Below, piece after piece: positions 19,617-29,715 of a stretch of 50,891 bases of DNA (position 1 is its first letter; each line of letters begins with the position of its first letter). Origin of the DNA: Alcaligenaceae bacterium (GTDB taxonomy: Bacteria; Pseudomonadota; Gammaproteobacteria; Burkholderiales; Burkholderiaceae_B); contig JAAYGT010000090.1 in the NCBI GenBank assembly GCA_012727555.1, positions 1 to 50,891 of the forward strand. Direction: 5' to 3'. Position numbers and translations under genes: made by a program. A model generated the notes under the pieces. The model was given only the letters and a program-made list of their open reading frames with translations. It was not told the DNA's origin and did no database searches.

Positions 19617-22600
19617 TCAATGTGCCGGCCCAGCCGCCTTTTGATCGGTAACCTCGCGTGCCGCCGTTTCACGTATAACGGGATCCGACCAACGCCCGTC
19701 AATGTGATACTGAACGCTCATGGCCCTGGACAACGGCGCCTGCAAAAGCCACTGCGTCAGGAAGGCCCCGACACCAACAATCGGGTTGATGGCAATACCG
19801 GCCGCAACGGCCGCACCACTGACATCCAGATTCGGCACAACCACAGCTTCGAGATCCAGTGCCTCACGCACCAGATTCACCGTACCTTCGATGACGATCG
19901 TTGCAACAGGGCCCGTCACACGGTAATCACGGGTTTTCAGAATACCTTTCTGAAGTTGCACCTTTCCTTTCAAGGTGTCAAAGGGAAAACCGTTCTCGGC
20001 CGCCTGCGCAGGCTTGAATTCGAGCCGTGCAAGCCGGCTGACCGACTGCAGGGACAACAGCGCCAGCAAACGTGCCGTGTATGAGTTGACCGTCATGAAG
20101 CGCCCGTTACTGAGCTCGAACGTGAGTTCGCCGTTGAGGTCGGCACGATCAAACGCCCAAGGCATATTGCGCCACACGATATCGGCAGATACGTTACCCT
20201 TGCCATCGGTCATGACGCCTTCGTGGCCAATCTGATCCAGATAGGCCCCGAGATCCCTGACATCGGCCGAAGCGGAGAGCTTGAGCCCACGTTCAGGACC
20301 TGCCAAACGCCACATCCCGGACCCTGTCAGGGTGGCCGCCGGGTGCTCAAGCCGCAATTCGTCGAGCCGCCATAAACGCCCCCGCTCCTGATTCAACCCC
20401 ATGACGGTCAATTCGCCAACCTCGCGACCGTACAACCGAAAATTCTTCACATACAGACTGACACCGGGAATATCGAGTTCCTCGGCAAACGAGGAAGTGA
20501 CAGCCCCGCCCTCTTGGGCAGGGGGCTGCCTGCTACCGTTCTGCGCCGCGTCCTGAGCGTCAGTCTCGGTGCCAAGTGCCAGGCGGTCAAATTTTGCATC
20601 GACACGCCCGGGGATGCCCTGGTCGGACGCGCGCCAGAACGCCGTGCCCGCCACCTGGGACGACACCACATCAACCCGCAACTGCAGGGCCTGTGGCCGC
20701 TGGGCTGTAATCGTAAAGTGATCCAATGCCTGTCCGAGCAGGCGAGCATGGGTTGACTGCACACGAACCTGGGCCAGAGGCGGAAAAATGGCCGGGGAAG
20801 GTACGGTCGTTTCACCGGCGAGCGGCACCGAAAACTCGTTGATGACCACGCGCCAGGCGTCCAGATCGAGATCGGCGGAGGAGATATCAACCACCAGCCC
20901 GGCAGCGGGCAACGCAGGGGTTTTACCCACCCCGAGCGCACCCGCGCTGAAGTACGGATCGGCCGGACGGGACGTTTGATGCAGCAGCGACACAACAGCC
21001 TGATCCGCCACTGTCACACTCAATAACCGGCTGGAAGCATCGCGACGACGCCAGTCGAGTGACACAGGCAACGGTTTACCCTGCACTTTTGCAAATGGGG
21101 CCGGAAGGTCAAGTGCCACCGACTTCAGATCCGAGGACGCTTCGAGCACCAGACTGCCCGCCTTGTCGCGATCAATGCGCACACGGTAGTGCAGGTTGCC
21201 CTGGATACGACGCCCTCCTTGAAGCCCAAGGTAGGACTGCAAGGCCTTGTCGGCGGCCTGGCCTTGCAAGATCAACCCTTTTTGCCTTGCCCCCAGACCG
21301 CCGCTCAGGGTGATATCCCCCCCCAATGCCCTGCCCTTCAGAGCCTCGGCCTTGAGCCCGCTTTCGGTGAATGCGAGCTTGCCCTGCAATGCGGTCAGTT
21401 CAGGGAGTTCGGGCATCAGTTGCAGCGTACTGCCCTTCTCGAAAAGAATGTGGCCGGCCACACGACTGTCGTCACTATTCAAAAGCGGGATGACCAGTTC
21501 GACCGGCACCTGCCACTGCCCGTCGGCGCGTGCTTCATCAAGCACACCCTCGAGCAGCGCCCCCAGCGGCGAGCCCTTCGCCAGCGCCAGATAAGCCTGG
21601 GCATTCCCACGGGTCACGCCCTGAACAGACAACACGGAATTTTGCTCGATATCGGGAATTCGGGCCTCAATACCCTCGAGGTGAATTGTGTGCGTTTCGG
21701 CCAGCACCATGACGGCTGCATCACCCCGTATGCTTAAGTCAGCGCGATGAAGACGTGCCCGCCCCTCAAGGCGCTGCAACGCCGGCCAGCCGGGCACCCC
21801 GGCCGTGGCCGGCAGGTAATCGATCAAGGCGCCGACCACACGGCCCTCGACAAGGAAATCCCCTTTGCCAGGCTCTGACTGGAAAGGGAAATGATGGAGA
21901 TCGCCCTGTACACGCACCACGACATCTTCCAGCGTACCCTCTTTCAGACTTTCAGCCATCCAGGTGCGGGCATCGTGGTCAACATCGAGAGGCAGGTAAT
22001 TATCAATCGCATCGATCAGGGCACGCGGCATGTGTCCGTGCAGATCAATCACCCCTTCCGGCCCATCCCCTCCGGCACGCCAACGTCCCGAGAGCGTGGC
22101 CTTGAGGTCGGGGTTTTCCAGATCGAGCGCATGGAAAACAAGGTCGGGGGTTCCCTGTTCATCAAGACTGGCCTTGCCGTATCCAGTGATCCGGTCGATA
22201 CGGAAGGGGGCCTGGAACATTTCAGGCAGATCAAAGTCAATCTGTGACAAACCGAACCAATACGAAAGCCCATCGGGCACCCTTTCCCGGCCAGCGGCTG
22301 TAGCGTGTTGAACCGGCCCGGCACGCAATTCAGGCGATGGCGGCACGGTATCGAGAACAGGCGGGGTACCCGGCACGGTGTCGGCCGGAGCACTGCGGAT
22401 CAACCAGTCCCAGCCGGCCACTGCCAGCAGCTGGGCTGATCCCAGGTTTATTCCGCTTTGCCCATCAAGTGCCCACCGCCCCTGATCAAGCGCAAGACGC
22501 GCAATCAGCGACTGAGGCAAACCATCGAGCAGCGGCACCCAGGCAGCCAGCTCCAAGGTCGATACGCCCAGTTCATGCGGCAGATCAACCCAAGGTGCCC

Positions 22601-23354
22601 AGGCAGCGGGGTGCATCCCGGGCACGTGTGCAAAGACACTGCCCCGACTGCCCAGCAAAGTAAACCGGCCATCCTCGTTCAGACCGACATCGCTCAGTTC
22701 GAACGAGGCATCAAGACGTTCGCCAAGTGCGGAAGGTGGCTGGGCCGACATGGAAAAACGCTGGTCGGTGCGTGAAGCACGCCACTGGGCCGATACACGC
22801 TGCAATTCAAGGGGTTGTCCGGTGCGAGACTCATCAATCCATCGTACCGAAGCGTCGACCAGATCAAGCTGCTGCTGTTCCAGCAGCCAATGCACAAAAC
22901 GCGCCTGAGCGCCCGGCTGGACAGGTTCAGTATCGCGAGGATCAAAGGCCTGGCCAAGCGCCCAGATGCGCCCTTGGGTGTCGCGCCGCACATCGAAGTG
23001 GCTGTTCTGAACCACCAGGGACACAAACCGTGGTTGCAAACTGAAGAGACTGCGCCAATCGAGTTCAGCGCGCACGCTGGGCAGCACAACGACCGGGCGC
23101 CCGTTCGGATCGAGGATTTCGAGCTCACTGATTTCAAAACGCGGATTACGTGATGCCCAGGAGGCCTGCAAGCGCCCGAAACGCACACTGGTATTCAGAA
23201 CCGATGAGACGGATCGGGCGATCGGTTCTTTCCAGTGATCGATGCCGGGCAGCACGGCGTAGCGTAACCCGATGATGCCCAGAGCCACCAGAAAATACAC
23301 TACAACCAGAAGGCGAAACAGCCAAGCAAGAACGGAGAAGGAGAATCGGATCAC
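19617..23354 (-). CDS. yhdP: YhdP family AsmA-like envelope protein (TIGR02099)
   Basis: This protein of about 1245 residues has one N-terminal membrane helix (LAWLFRLLVVVYFLVALGII) and a very long periplasmic part rich in beta repeats. The C-terminal region contains the AsmA-like stretch around FMTVNSYTARLLALLSLQSV and TRDYRVTGPVATIVIEG. In E. coli YhdP is one of the AsmA-like bridge proteins (with TamB and YdbH) that move phospholipid to the outer membrane. I propose the GTG at 23354, just before the membrane helix, as in homologues; an ATG at 23480 or TTG at 23489 would add about 40 residues without conserved features and would run to within a few bases of glnE. It is divergent from glnE, an arrangement I recall from Bordetella-like genomes. 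Confidence 0.85.
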   Translation of the reverse strand: MIRFSFSVLAWLFRLLVVVYFLVALGIIGLRYAVLPGIDHWKEPIARSVSSVLNTSVRFGRLQASWASRNPRFEISELEILDPNGRPVVVLPSVRAELDWRSLFSLQPRFVSLVVQNSHFDVRRDTQGRIWALGQAFDPRDTEPVQPGAQARFVHWLLEQQQLDLVDASVRWIDESRTGQPLELQRVSAQWRASRTDQRFSMSAQPPSALGERLDASFELSDVGLNEDGRFTLLGSRGSVFAHVPGMHPAAWAPWVDLPHELGVSTLELAAWVPLLDGLPQSLIARLALDQGRWALDGQSGINLGSAQLLAVAGWDWLIRSAPADTVPGTPPVLDTVPPSPELRAGPVQHATAAGRERVPDGLSYWFGLSQIDFDLPEMFQAPFRIDRITGYGKASLDEQGTPDLVFHALDLENPDLKATLSGRWRAGGDGPEGVIDLHGHMPRALIDAIDNYLPLDVDHDARTWMAESLKEGTLEDVVVRVQGDLHHFPFQSEPGKGDFLVEGRVVGALIDYLPATAGVPGWPALQRLEGRARLHRADLSIRGDAAVMVLAETHTIHLEGIEARIPDIEQNSVLSVQGVTRGNAQAYLALAKGSPLGALLEGVLDEARADGQWQVPVELVIPLLNSDDSRVAGHILFEKGSTLQLMPELPELTALQGKLAFTESGLKAEALKGRALGGDITLSGGLGARQKGLILQGQAADKALQSYLGLQGGRRIQGNLHYRVRIDRDKAGSLVLEASSDLKSVALDLPAPFAKVQGKPLPVSLDWRRRDASSRLLSVTVADQAVVSLLHQTSRPADPYFSAGALGVGKTPALPAAGLVVDISSADLDLDAWRVVINEFSVPLAGETTVPSPAIFPPLAQVRVQSTHARLLGQALDHFTITAQRPQALQLRVDVVSSQVAGTAFWRASDQGIPGRVDAKFDRLALGTETDAQDAAQNGSRQPPAQEGGAVTSSFAEELDIPGVSLYVKNFRLYGREVGELTVMGLNQERGRLWRLDELRLEHPAATLTGSGMWRLAGPERGLKLSASADVRDLGAYLDQIGHEGVMTDGKGNVSADIVWRNMPWAFDRADLNGELTFELSNGRFMTVNSYTARLLALLSLQSVSRLARLEFKPAQAAENGFPFDTLKGKVQLQKGILKTRDYRVTGPVATIVIEGTVNLVREALDLEAVVVPNLDVSGAAVAAGIAINPIVGVGAFLTQWLLQAPLSRAMSVQYHIDGRWSDPVIRETAAREVTDQKAAGPAH

Positions 23355-23495
23355 GCGCTGATGCCACCGGGGCGGGTATGATTGACACACGGGCACACCA
23401 GTACACAGAATGCGCCCTTTTCCTGGCAGCCTGTCTAACCCGTATCGTCGGCTGCCAGCCTTGTCGATGATCCTTTCCATTGGCGTCAACAGATC

Positions 23496-26264
23496 ATGTC
23501 CGAACTCATTATAGTAGAGCCCGCCCTGCAGTGGTCAGGCGCCTTGCGCCGGCGCCTGACTGCCAACCCGGCGTTCCAGGGCTGGCTTGAAACGGCTGCC
23601 CAACACCCCGTTGACCGCGAGCGAATCAACACCTGGTTCACCGAACTGCAGGGTATGGCCAGCCTCGAAGACCCTGACACCGAAACGGTGCGGCGCTGCC
23701 TGCGGCAGCTGCGTGAACGGGTGTTCTTCACCCTGATGGTGCGTGATATCAGTGGGGCCGCTCCGTTGCAAGAAGTGGTCACTGCCATGTCGTGGCTGGC
23801 CGACCTTGCCGTACAGCAGGCGTACACAACCGTTGCCCGCCAACTGGCCCGCACACACGGCATCCCCATTGACCCCACCACCGGCAAACCCCAGGAAATG
23901 ATCATTCTGGGCATGGGTAAACTGGGCGGTCAGGAACTGAATGTATCGTCTGACATCGATCTGATCATGATTTACGGCGAAGAAGGCGAAACACCCGGAC
24001 CGCGCAAAATCAGTCATCATGAATTTTACGGGCGCCTGACCCAGCGGATGATGCCTATTTTGTCTGACCCGGATGCGCATGGCCAGGTGTTCCGCACGGA
24101 TCTGCGCCTTCGCCCCGATGGCGACTCCGGCCCTCTGGCCTGGAGCCTTGAGGCGGTGGAGAACTACCTGGTTGCCCAAGGGCGCGAATGGGAACGCTAC
24201 GCCTGGCTCAAGGCCCGCGTGATTCACTGCAAAGCCTTCGAAGGCAGCGACCCTGCGGAACAGCACAAACAACTGAAAGCACTCAGAACGCCTTTTGTCT
24301 ACCGCAAATATTTCGACTTCAATGCACTGTCGGCACTGCGTGGACTGCGTGAACGCATTCGATCCGACTGGCAGCGTCGCGCCATGGCACGCACAGGTAT
24401 TGACACCGTACACAACATCAAACTGGGTGAAGGCGGCATCCGGGAAATCGAGTTCGTGGTGCAACTGAGCCAGTTGATCCGGGGCGGGCGCATGCCATCG
24501 CTGCAGAAACGCAATCTGCTCGAAGCACTGGCACGCCAGGAAGCAGCCGGGCTCATCAGCCCTGAAATGGCCACCGATCTGGCCCAGGCCTACGTGTATC
24601 TGCGACGCGTCGAGCACATGCTGCAATACCGTGAAGACGAACAAACCCATCTGCTGCCGCATCGTCCCGAAGACGAAGAAAAGCTGGCCCAGGCCATGGG
24701 CACCACACTGGATCAGTTCAAAGCCGAACTGGCACAGCACCGGCAACGGGTCGCACAAACCTTTCGCAATGCGTTCAGAATTGCCGGCATGGGTGATGCC
24801 GATACCCCGGACACCCCGGAATCCACCCCTGCCACATCATTCGACACACTCGGTGCCCAGATTCGCCAGGCAGTCCCCGAGCACGCCGAGGCCATCGAAC
24901 GACGCATTGAAGCCTTTCTCGACAGCCATCGCATCCGCAGCCTGCCGGAAAACAGCCGGCGGCGTGTCGAAGCCCTGCTACCATCCATCGTGCGTCTGGC
25001 TGGCGCATCCGACACACCGGAAACAGCTGCCGCACGACTGCTCGAACTGATCGAAAACATTGCCCAGCGCAGTGCCTACCTGGCCCTGCTGGCCGAATAC
25101 CCCGAAACGCTGGCACGGGTTACCCGCATTCTGTGCGCCAGCGCCTGGGCATCGCAATACCTGATCAAATACCCTTTGCTGCTCGACAGCCTGATCGAAT
25201 GGCGTTCCCTGATGCAGGAACCCGATTTCACACAAATGGCCGCTCAGCTGCGTTCCGATCTTGATGCCTGCGTTCTGCCCAACGGCCAACCCGACGTTGA
25301 ACAACAGATGAACCTGATGCGGGATATGCAACACCAGGTCACGTTCCAGTTACTGGCCCAGGATCTTGAAGGCGTTGTCAGTGTTGAACACCTGGCCGAC
25401 CGCCTGTCCGCGCTGGCCGACATGCTGCTGGGAGAAACCCTGGCGCGTGTCTGGCCACTGGTGCAGCCACGCAACCACAGCGGGCCCTTGCCCCCCCCGC
25501 ATTTCGGCATCATCGCGTATGGTCGTCTGGGCGGCAAAGAACTGGGTTATGCCTCCGACCTTGATCTGGTGTTCCTGTTTGAAGACCCCGATACCGATGC
25601 CAGCGAACGCTACGTAAAACTGGGGCGTCGCATGGTGTCCTGGCTTTCCACCATGACATCGTCAGGCCGCCTGTATGAAATCGATCTGCGCCTTCGCCCT
25701 GACGGCGATGCCGGCTTGCTGGCAGTATCCGTCGATGCCTTCGCGCAATACCAGACGCAGCACGCCTGGGCCTGGGAGCACCAGGCGATCACACGCGCGC
25801 GGTTTGTGGTGGGTGATCCCGTCATCCGCGAACGCTTCGACCAGATTCGGCATGATGTTCTTTTGCTCCCGCGCGATCCGCAAGCCTTTCGCCAGGAAGT
25901 GCGCACGATGCGGGATAAAATCAGCGCGGGGCACCCCAACAAGACGCCGGATTTCGATCTGAAGCACGATCGCGGCGGCATGGTGGACATCGAATTCATC
26001 ACACAGTATCTTGTACTGTGTCACGCACGCCAGCACCCGGTACTGCTGGGCAACCTGGGCAACATCACCTTGCTGAAACTGGCTGCCCAGGAAGGCCTGA
26101 TTCCTGAAGACCTGGCCAATGCGGTCAGCGATGCCTACCGCACCTTTCGCAAGCATCAGCATGTGCTGCGCCTGCATGGTGCCGAAAAAGCCCGCCTGCC
26201 GGCGGATCAACTGGTGCCTGAACGGCAAGCCGTCAGCCAATTGTGGCATCGGGTGATCGGTTAG
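23496..26264 (+). CDS. glnE: Bifunctional glutamine synthetase adenylyltransferase/adenylyl-removing enzyme
   Basis: The 922-residue enzyme adds or removes AMP on glutamine synthetase in response to PII and glutamine. It has two nucleotidyltransferase domains. The N-terminal removing domain has [18 protein letters not shown] at about residues 147-164 with [10 protein letters not shown]. The C-terminal adding domain has [18 protein letters not shown] with [10 protein letters not shown]. Both keep the paired acidic residues. E. coli GlnE has 946 residues. The ATG at 23496 has no strong ribosome site but the conserved domain starts soon after. A 37-nt gap separates it from queH, so the two could share a transcript although their functions are unrelated. 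Confidence 0.96.
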   Translation: MSELIIVEPALQWSGALRRRLTANPAFQGWLETAAQHPVDRERINTWFTELQGMASLEDPDTETVRRCLRQLRERVFFTLMVRDISGAAPLQEVVTAMSWLADLAVQQAYTTVARQLARTHGIPIDPTTGKPQEMIILGMGKLGGQELNVSSDIDLIMIYGEEGETPGPRKISHHEFYGRLTQRMMPILSDPDAHGQVFRTDLRLRPDGDSGPLAWSLEAVENYLVAQGREWERYAWLKARVIHCKAFEGSDPAEQHKQLKALRTPFVYRKYFDFNALSALRGLRERIRSDWQRRAMARTGIDTVHNIKLGEGGIREIEFVVQLSQLIRGGRMPSLQKRNLLEALARQEAAGLISPEMATDLAQAYVYLRRVEHMLQYREDEQTHLLPHRPEDEEKLAQAMGTTLDQFKAELAQHRQRVAQTFRNAFRIAGMGDADTPDTPESTPATSFDTLGAQIRQAVPEHAEAIERRIEAFLDSHRIRSLPENSRRRVEALLPSIVRLAGASDTPETAAARLLELIENIAQRSAYLALLAEYPETLARVTRILCASAWASQYLIKYPLLLDSLIEWRSLMQEPDFTQMAAQLRSDLDACVLPNGQPDVEQQMNLMRDMQHQVTFQLLAQDLEGVVSVEHLADRLSALADMLLGETLARVWPLVQPRNHSGPLPPPHFGIIAYGRLGGKELGYASDLDLVFLFEDPDTDASERYVKLGRRMVSWLSTMTSSGRLYEIDLRLRPDGDAGLLAVSVDAFAQYQTQHAWAWEHQAITRARFVVGDPVIRERFDQIRHDVLLLPRDPQAFRQEVRTMRDKISAGHPNKTPDFDLKHDRGGMVDIEFITQYLVLCHARQHPVLLGNLGNITLLKLAAQEGLIPEDLANAVSDAYRTFRKHQHVLRLHGAEKARLPADQLVPERQAVSQLWHRVIG

Positions 26265-26301
26265 CGCAGTTGCGCTGCATCCTACGCATTAAAATACTGC
26301 C

Positions 26302-26991
26302 ATGAAACCTGAAGACCGCCCCCAACTCGTTTTGCCCGACAACCGCAAGAAAGTGCTGTTGCATTCCTGCTGCGCCCCCTGTTCAGGGGAAGTCATGGAA
26401 GCCATGGCTGCGTCGGGCATTGACTACACCATTTATTTTTACAACCCCAACATCCACCCTGACCGCGAATACGAAATCCGCAAAAACGAAAACATCCGTT
26501 TTGCGGAAAAGCACGGGATCAAGTTCATTGATGCCGACTACGACCGCGACAACTGGTTCGAACGCGTCAAGGGTCTGGAAGACTCCCCGGAACGGGGTGA
26601 ACGCTGCACAGTCTGTTTCGACATGCGCTTTGAACGAACCGCACTTTACGCCCACGAAAATGGCTACGACACCATCACAAGTTCACTAGGCATTTCGCGC
26701 TGGAAAGACATGAACCAGATCAACGGTTGTGGTGAACGTGCGGCAGCACGCTACCCTGACCTGATCTACTGGACCTACAACTGGCGCAAGGGCGGTGGCT
26801 CTGCCCGCATGATCGAAATCAGCAAGCGCGAAGGGTTTTACCAGCAGGAATATTGTGGCTGCGTTTATTCGCTGCGTGATACCAACCGTCATCGGCGTTC
26901 GCAAGGGCGCGACCGCGTAAAGATCGGTATCAAGTTCTATGGCAAAGACGAACTGACCCTGAACCCGCCTCCGGATGGGGCGGATGTCTGA
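26302..26991 (+). CDS. queH: Epoxyqueuosine reductase QueH
   Basis: The 229-residue protein belongs to the former DUF208 family, now QueH. It carries out the last step of queuosine synthesis in tRNA, reducing epoxyqueuosine. The diagnostic cysteines are present: adjacent Cys-Cys and a third in [14 protein letters not shown] in the middle, and YCGC near the C-terminus; these bind an iron-sulfur cluster and a second metal. Length fits the family. It is the non-orthologous alternative to the cobalamin-dependent QueG. It ends facing the protease block, with a strong hairpin between. Confidence 0.93.
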   Translation: MKPEDRPQLVLPDNRKKVLLHSCCAPCSGEVMEAMAASGIDYTIYFYNPNIHPDREYEIRKNENIRFAEKHGIKFIDADYDRDNWFERVKGLEDSPERGERCTVCFDMRFERTALYAHENGYDTITSSLGISRWKDMNQINGCGERAAARYPDLIYWTYNWRKGGGSARMIEISKREGFYQQEYCGCVYSLRDTNRHRRSQGRDRVKIGIKFYGKDELTLNPPPDGADV

Positions 26992-27097
26992 AACGCGTTT
27001 AACCAGGCATCACGCTAGCATGACCCGGTTCATTGCTCTGATACGGGCGCGCTGGACAGGATCCCGCTGTATGGCAGCGTCCATCAGTAAGCCCGCA

Positions 27098-27131
27098 GCG
27101 TGTCCCTGTCGTGGCATGATCAGGGACACGC
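27098..27131. terminator. Hairpin between convergent queH and protease genes
   Basis: A perfect 11-bp inverted repeat (GCGTGTCCCTG and CAGGGACACGC) with a 12-nt loop lies 16 nt after the end of the protease gene and about 105 nt after queH. It has no T-run on either strand, so it may stabilise 3' ends rather than terminate by the classical mechanism. Confidence 0.5.
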
Positions 27132-27147
27132 AACCAGACTCAGCGCA

Positions 27148-29550
27148 TCACACCCAGAGATCCGCCGACCAGGACGGCAACGCACGGCCTTCCGAATAGC
27201 CAAACATCAGGTAGTGGGCCATTGGATCCATGCCTGCCTGCGCGACATCAGGATTGGCAAGCTTGTAAGCTCCCGCATCCATCCAGGCTGATGGTGAGCG
27301 GTTTTCTGCCCAGCCGTAGCTTTGGTAGTGCTGATATCCATTGGTCAACTGACCAGAGCGTACGGCAGCTGCCACATCGGTGTTGTACGCCAGGTACCAG
27401 GCCTCGTCGAACATATCGTTGGGATCACGCCCTTCATTCGCACCCCACTGCTGATAATGCTGGTAAGCGCTGGTCAGTGCACCCGACTGCACAGCCTGTG
27501 CCACATCGGGATTGGCCCGCAGGTAAGCAGCCTCATCGAACAGTTGAGCGCCCTGAACCTGGGGCGCATTGACCAAAACAGCCTGATCTGCAAAGTGCAA
27601 GACTTCAGCATTACGGACCTGATCCATGCCACCGCCCGACAACGTAAGGCTGTTCACGACCACCAGATCGCCCTCTTTGGAAACGCTGTAAGCAGAACGG
27701 TCACCAATGAAACGCACGACATCGAAGCCGGCCTTGCCATCGATGGTGTTGCTGCCACGACCGGCCATCAGCAGGTTGGCCCCGGCATTACCGATCAGCG
27801 TATCGTTGCCGTCGCCGGAAAACAGGTTCCGGAAAGCCGCAGGATCAGCCACCGTAACGCCCACTCCCCCAAGCGTTGCCTGCGATGACTCCAGGTTGAT
27901 CACGGTGTCGGAGGTCATGGCGGCCGCGTTGATGCTTTGACCATTTTCGGCATTCAGCGTGACGCGGCCCGGCTGCTCGGCAGCAAACCGTGCAAAATCA
28001 TTCGTGAAAATTTGCGTGCCACCACCCACAGCCTGCGATGCGGCATGTGCCATGATCGACCAGTCGTTCAATTGCACGGCATCACCACCCGCTTCGTTGG
28101 TGATCCGAAGTGTCCAGCTACCGCTGAGGTCTTCACCCCAATTCCGCACCGTATTGAAGGTGTAGTCGAGCGTAGCGGGCAAGGCGGGAAACGGCTCTTC
28201 TTCGCCCGGTTCTGGTACGTACACGGGAGGTTGATCAACCAGCGTACTGACCGTGCCATTCGGCGACACCAGTTCAACCGTTACGTTCTGCAGGGTTGTT
28301 GTGGCCAGCTTGAGCGTGACCGACATTTGCTCAACCCGGTAGGGTTGCGCAAAACTGGCAACCACCTGACCCGTCTGACCAGCCCCCACGGTGACCGCAC
28401 TTTGTGCCACCACACCTTGCTCAAGGCGCTGGTTGGCGACCGTACCCAGTTTGGTCCAGCTTTCGGCAAGCCGCACCGCCGCGTGGGTATCGATATGGCC
28501 GTAGCCGAAATCCTGACTGGTAAGCAACGCGCCACCGTTCCAGTCTTTGGAACCATTGAAGGATTTGTCAGCGGCAACCTGATCAAGAATGACGGCACGT
28601 TGAGACGAATACACCAGAATTTCCTGGACATCGCGGTAACCCAGACGCGCGTTGGCATCCAGCATCAGGGCAACGGCGCCTGCGGCAATAGGCGTTGCGG
28701 CGGATGTACCGTTAAACGCGCTTTCAACGGTATCGGTGTAGTTACCTTCAACACCCGGGGCCTTGTTGTAACCGAGTTCCCCCTGGCGATCCGTGGTGAC
28801 AATGGAGGCGGGATCAGATCCAGGCGCAGTAACCAGCACCGAAGCGCCCGGCGTTGAGTACGACGAAATGGTGCCATCGATGTTGCCCGCAGCCACCACA
28901 ATGGTCCAGGGCATGTTGTCGCTGGGATCATAGTTGGCATTGAACTTGGCGTCACGGTCGTTGCCGGCCGCAAACAAGGTGATGATACCCAGACCACCAC
29001 GGCCTTCCTCGACAAGTTTGAAAGTGGCTGCCTGGTAACCGGATTGTGTTGCCTGCTGATCAAAAGGCCACTGCATGGGGCCCCAACTGTTGGTGGAGAT
29101 ATCCACATTGGTGACCAGCATGCGGTCAACTGCGCGCTGATAGGACAGCAGAAGATCTTCATCCCGAAGCGGGGTACGGTTTGACAGCACTTCGGCATCC
29201 CAGGCCACACCAACACCCCCCAGACCATTGTTGGCTGTCGCAGCCACCAGCCCGGCGACCGCTGTGCCATGCTCGTCGCTTGGATCAGTCACGTTACCGC
29301 CCGGCTGATTCAAAACAAGATCCCAGGAAAGATCAGGACGCAGGCTCTGCAACAGATCTGGATGGGTCAGATCAACGCCATCGTCCATGACACCCACCAG
29401 AATGCCCCTGCCGGTGTAGTCGGGCCAGACCTTGGTGACGTTGATATCCTGACCCGCCCGGCTGCCAGGAAGCGTGCCGTTGTTCAGCAGATGCCACTGA
29501 AGCGAAAAAAGCGGGTCGGAAGGGGTGATGCGCAGAGGAGTCGAGTTCAT
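27148..29550 (-). CDS. Kexin-like S8 serine protease with P domain, RTX-like segment and C-terminal repeats (copy A)
   Basis: The 800-residue protein begins DPLFSLQWHLLNNG, the start of a mature kexin-type catalytic domain, with no signal peptide and no long propeptide. The triad is Asp56 (VGVMDDGV), His94 (DEHGTAVAG) and Ser283 (FNGTSAATP), with oxyanion Asn197 (AAGND). A proprotein-convertase P domain follows (VTVELVSPNGT to LNDWSI, about residues 405-510). After a linker come an RTX-like stretch (SGDGNDTLIGNAGANLL) and a SGGGMDQVRNAEVLHF segment. Two full repeats and one short repeat of FDEAWYLxxNPDVAxAV...HY...G..EGR type end the protein, finishing in LWV. The ATG at 29550 has GAGG 6 nt upstream and aligns with copy B. 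Type I secretion is likely by analogy to RTX proteins, but no exporter genes are near. Confidence 0.88.
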   Translation of the reverse strand: MNSTPLRITPSDPLFSLQWHLLNNGTLPGSRAGQDINVTKVWPDYTGRGILVGVMDDGVDLTHPDLLQSLRPDLSWDLVLNQPGGNVTDPSDEHGTAVAGLVAATANNGLGGVGVAWDAEVLSNRTPLRDEDLLLSYQRAVDRMLVTNVDISTNSWGPMQWPFDQQATQSGYQAATFKLVEEGRGGLGIITLFAAGNDRDAKFNANYDPSDNMPWTIVVAAGNIDGTISSYSTPGASVLVTAPGSDPASIVTTDRQGELGYNKAPGVEGNYTDTVESAFNGTSAATPIAAGAVALMLDANARLGYRDVQEILVYSSQRAVILDQVAADKSFNGSKDWNGGALLTSQDFGYGHIDTHAAVRLAESWTKLGTVANQRLEQGVVAQSAVTVGAGQTGQVVASFAQPYRVEQMSVTLKLATTTLQNVTVELVSPNGTVSTLVDQPPVYVPEPGEEEPFPALPATLDYTFNTVRNWGEDLSGSWTLRITNEAGGDAVQLNDWSIMAHAASQAVGGGTQIFTNDFARFAAEQPGRVTLNAENGQSINAAAMTSDTVINLESSQATLGGVGVTVADPAAFRNLFSGDGNDTLIGNAGANLLMAGRGSNTIDGKAGFDVVRFIGDRSAYSVSKEGDLVVVNSLTLSGGGMDQVRNAEVLHFADQAVLVNAPQVQGAQLFDEAAYLRANPDVAQAVQSGALTSAYQHYQQWGANEGRDPNDMFDEAWYLAYNTDVAAAVRSGQLTNGYQHYQSYGWAENRSPSAWMDAGAYKLANPDVAQAGMDPMAHYLMFGYSEGRALPSWSADLWV

Positions 29551-29666
29551 GCAAGGCCTCATATATCAGGAGAGAGGCTTGATGATAAGGCAAAGCGGGT
29601 TGAAAAGAACAGGTTTAAAAATATGTGGTCTGGTACGAACCACAGTTGATCAGAATACCGGGTACT

Positions 29667-29707
29667 GCCTGACGCGTTTTGCATACCGCGGGCAAAGCGT
29701 GTCAGGC
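29667..29707. other. Inverted repeat between the two protease genes
   Basis: Arms of 16 nt (GCCTGACGCGTTTTGC and GCAAAGCGTGTCAGGC, two mismatches) flank a 9-nt loop. It lies 8 nt after the stop of copy B and about 115 nt before the start of copy A, with no T-run. It may be an attenuating or mRNA-stabilising hairpin that sets the ratio of the two proteases if they share a transcript. Confidence 0.55.
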
Positions 29708-29715
29708 GTAACTGC

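Noticed and set aside
23535-24758. A 407-codon minus-strand frame inside glnE
   Set aside because: It is antisense to the first catalytic domain of GlnE and has no recognisable features.
27256-27534. CRISPR-like array from the repeated blocks at the 3' end of the protease genes
   Set aside because: The repetition is at the protein level, with diverged codons and only two to three copies per gene; there are no regular spacers or cas genes.
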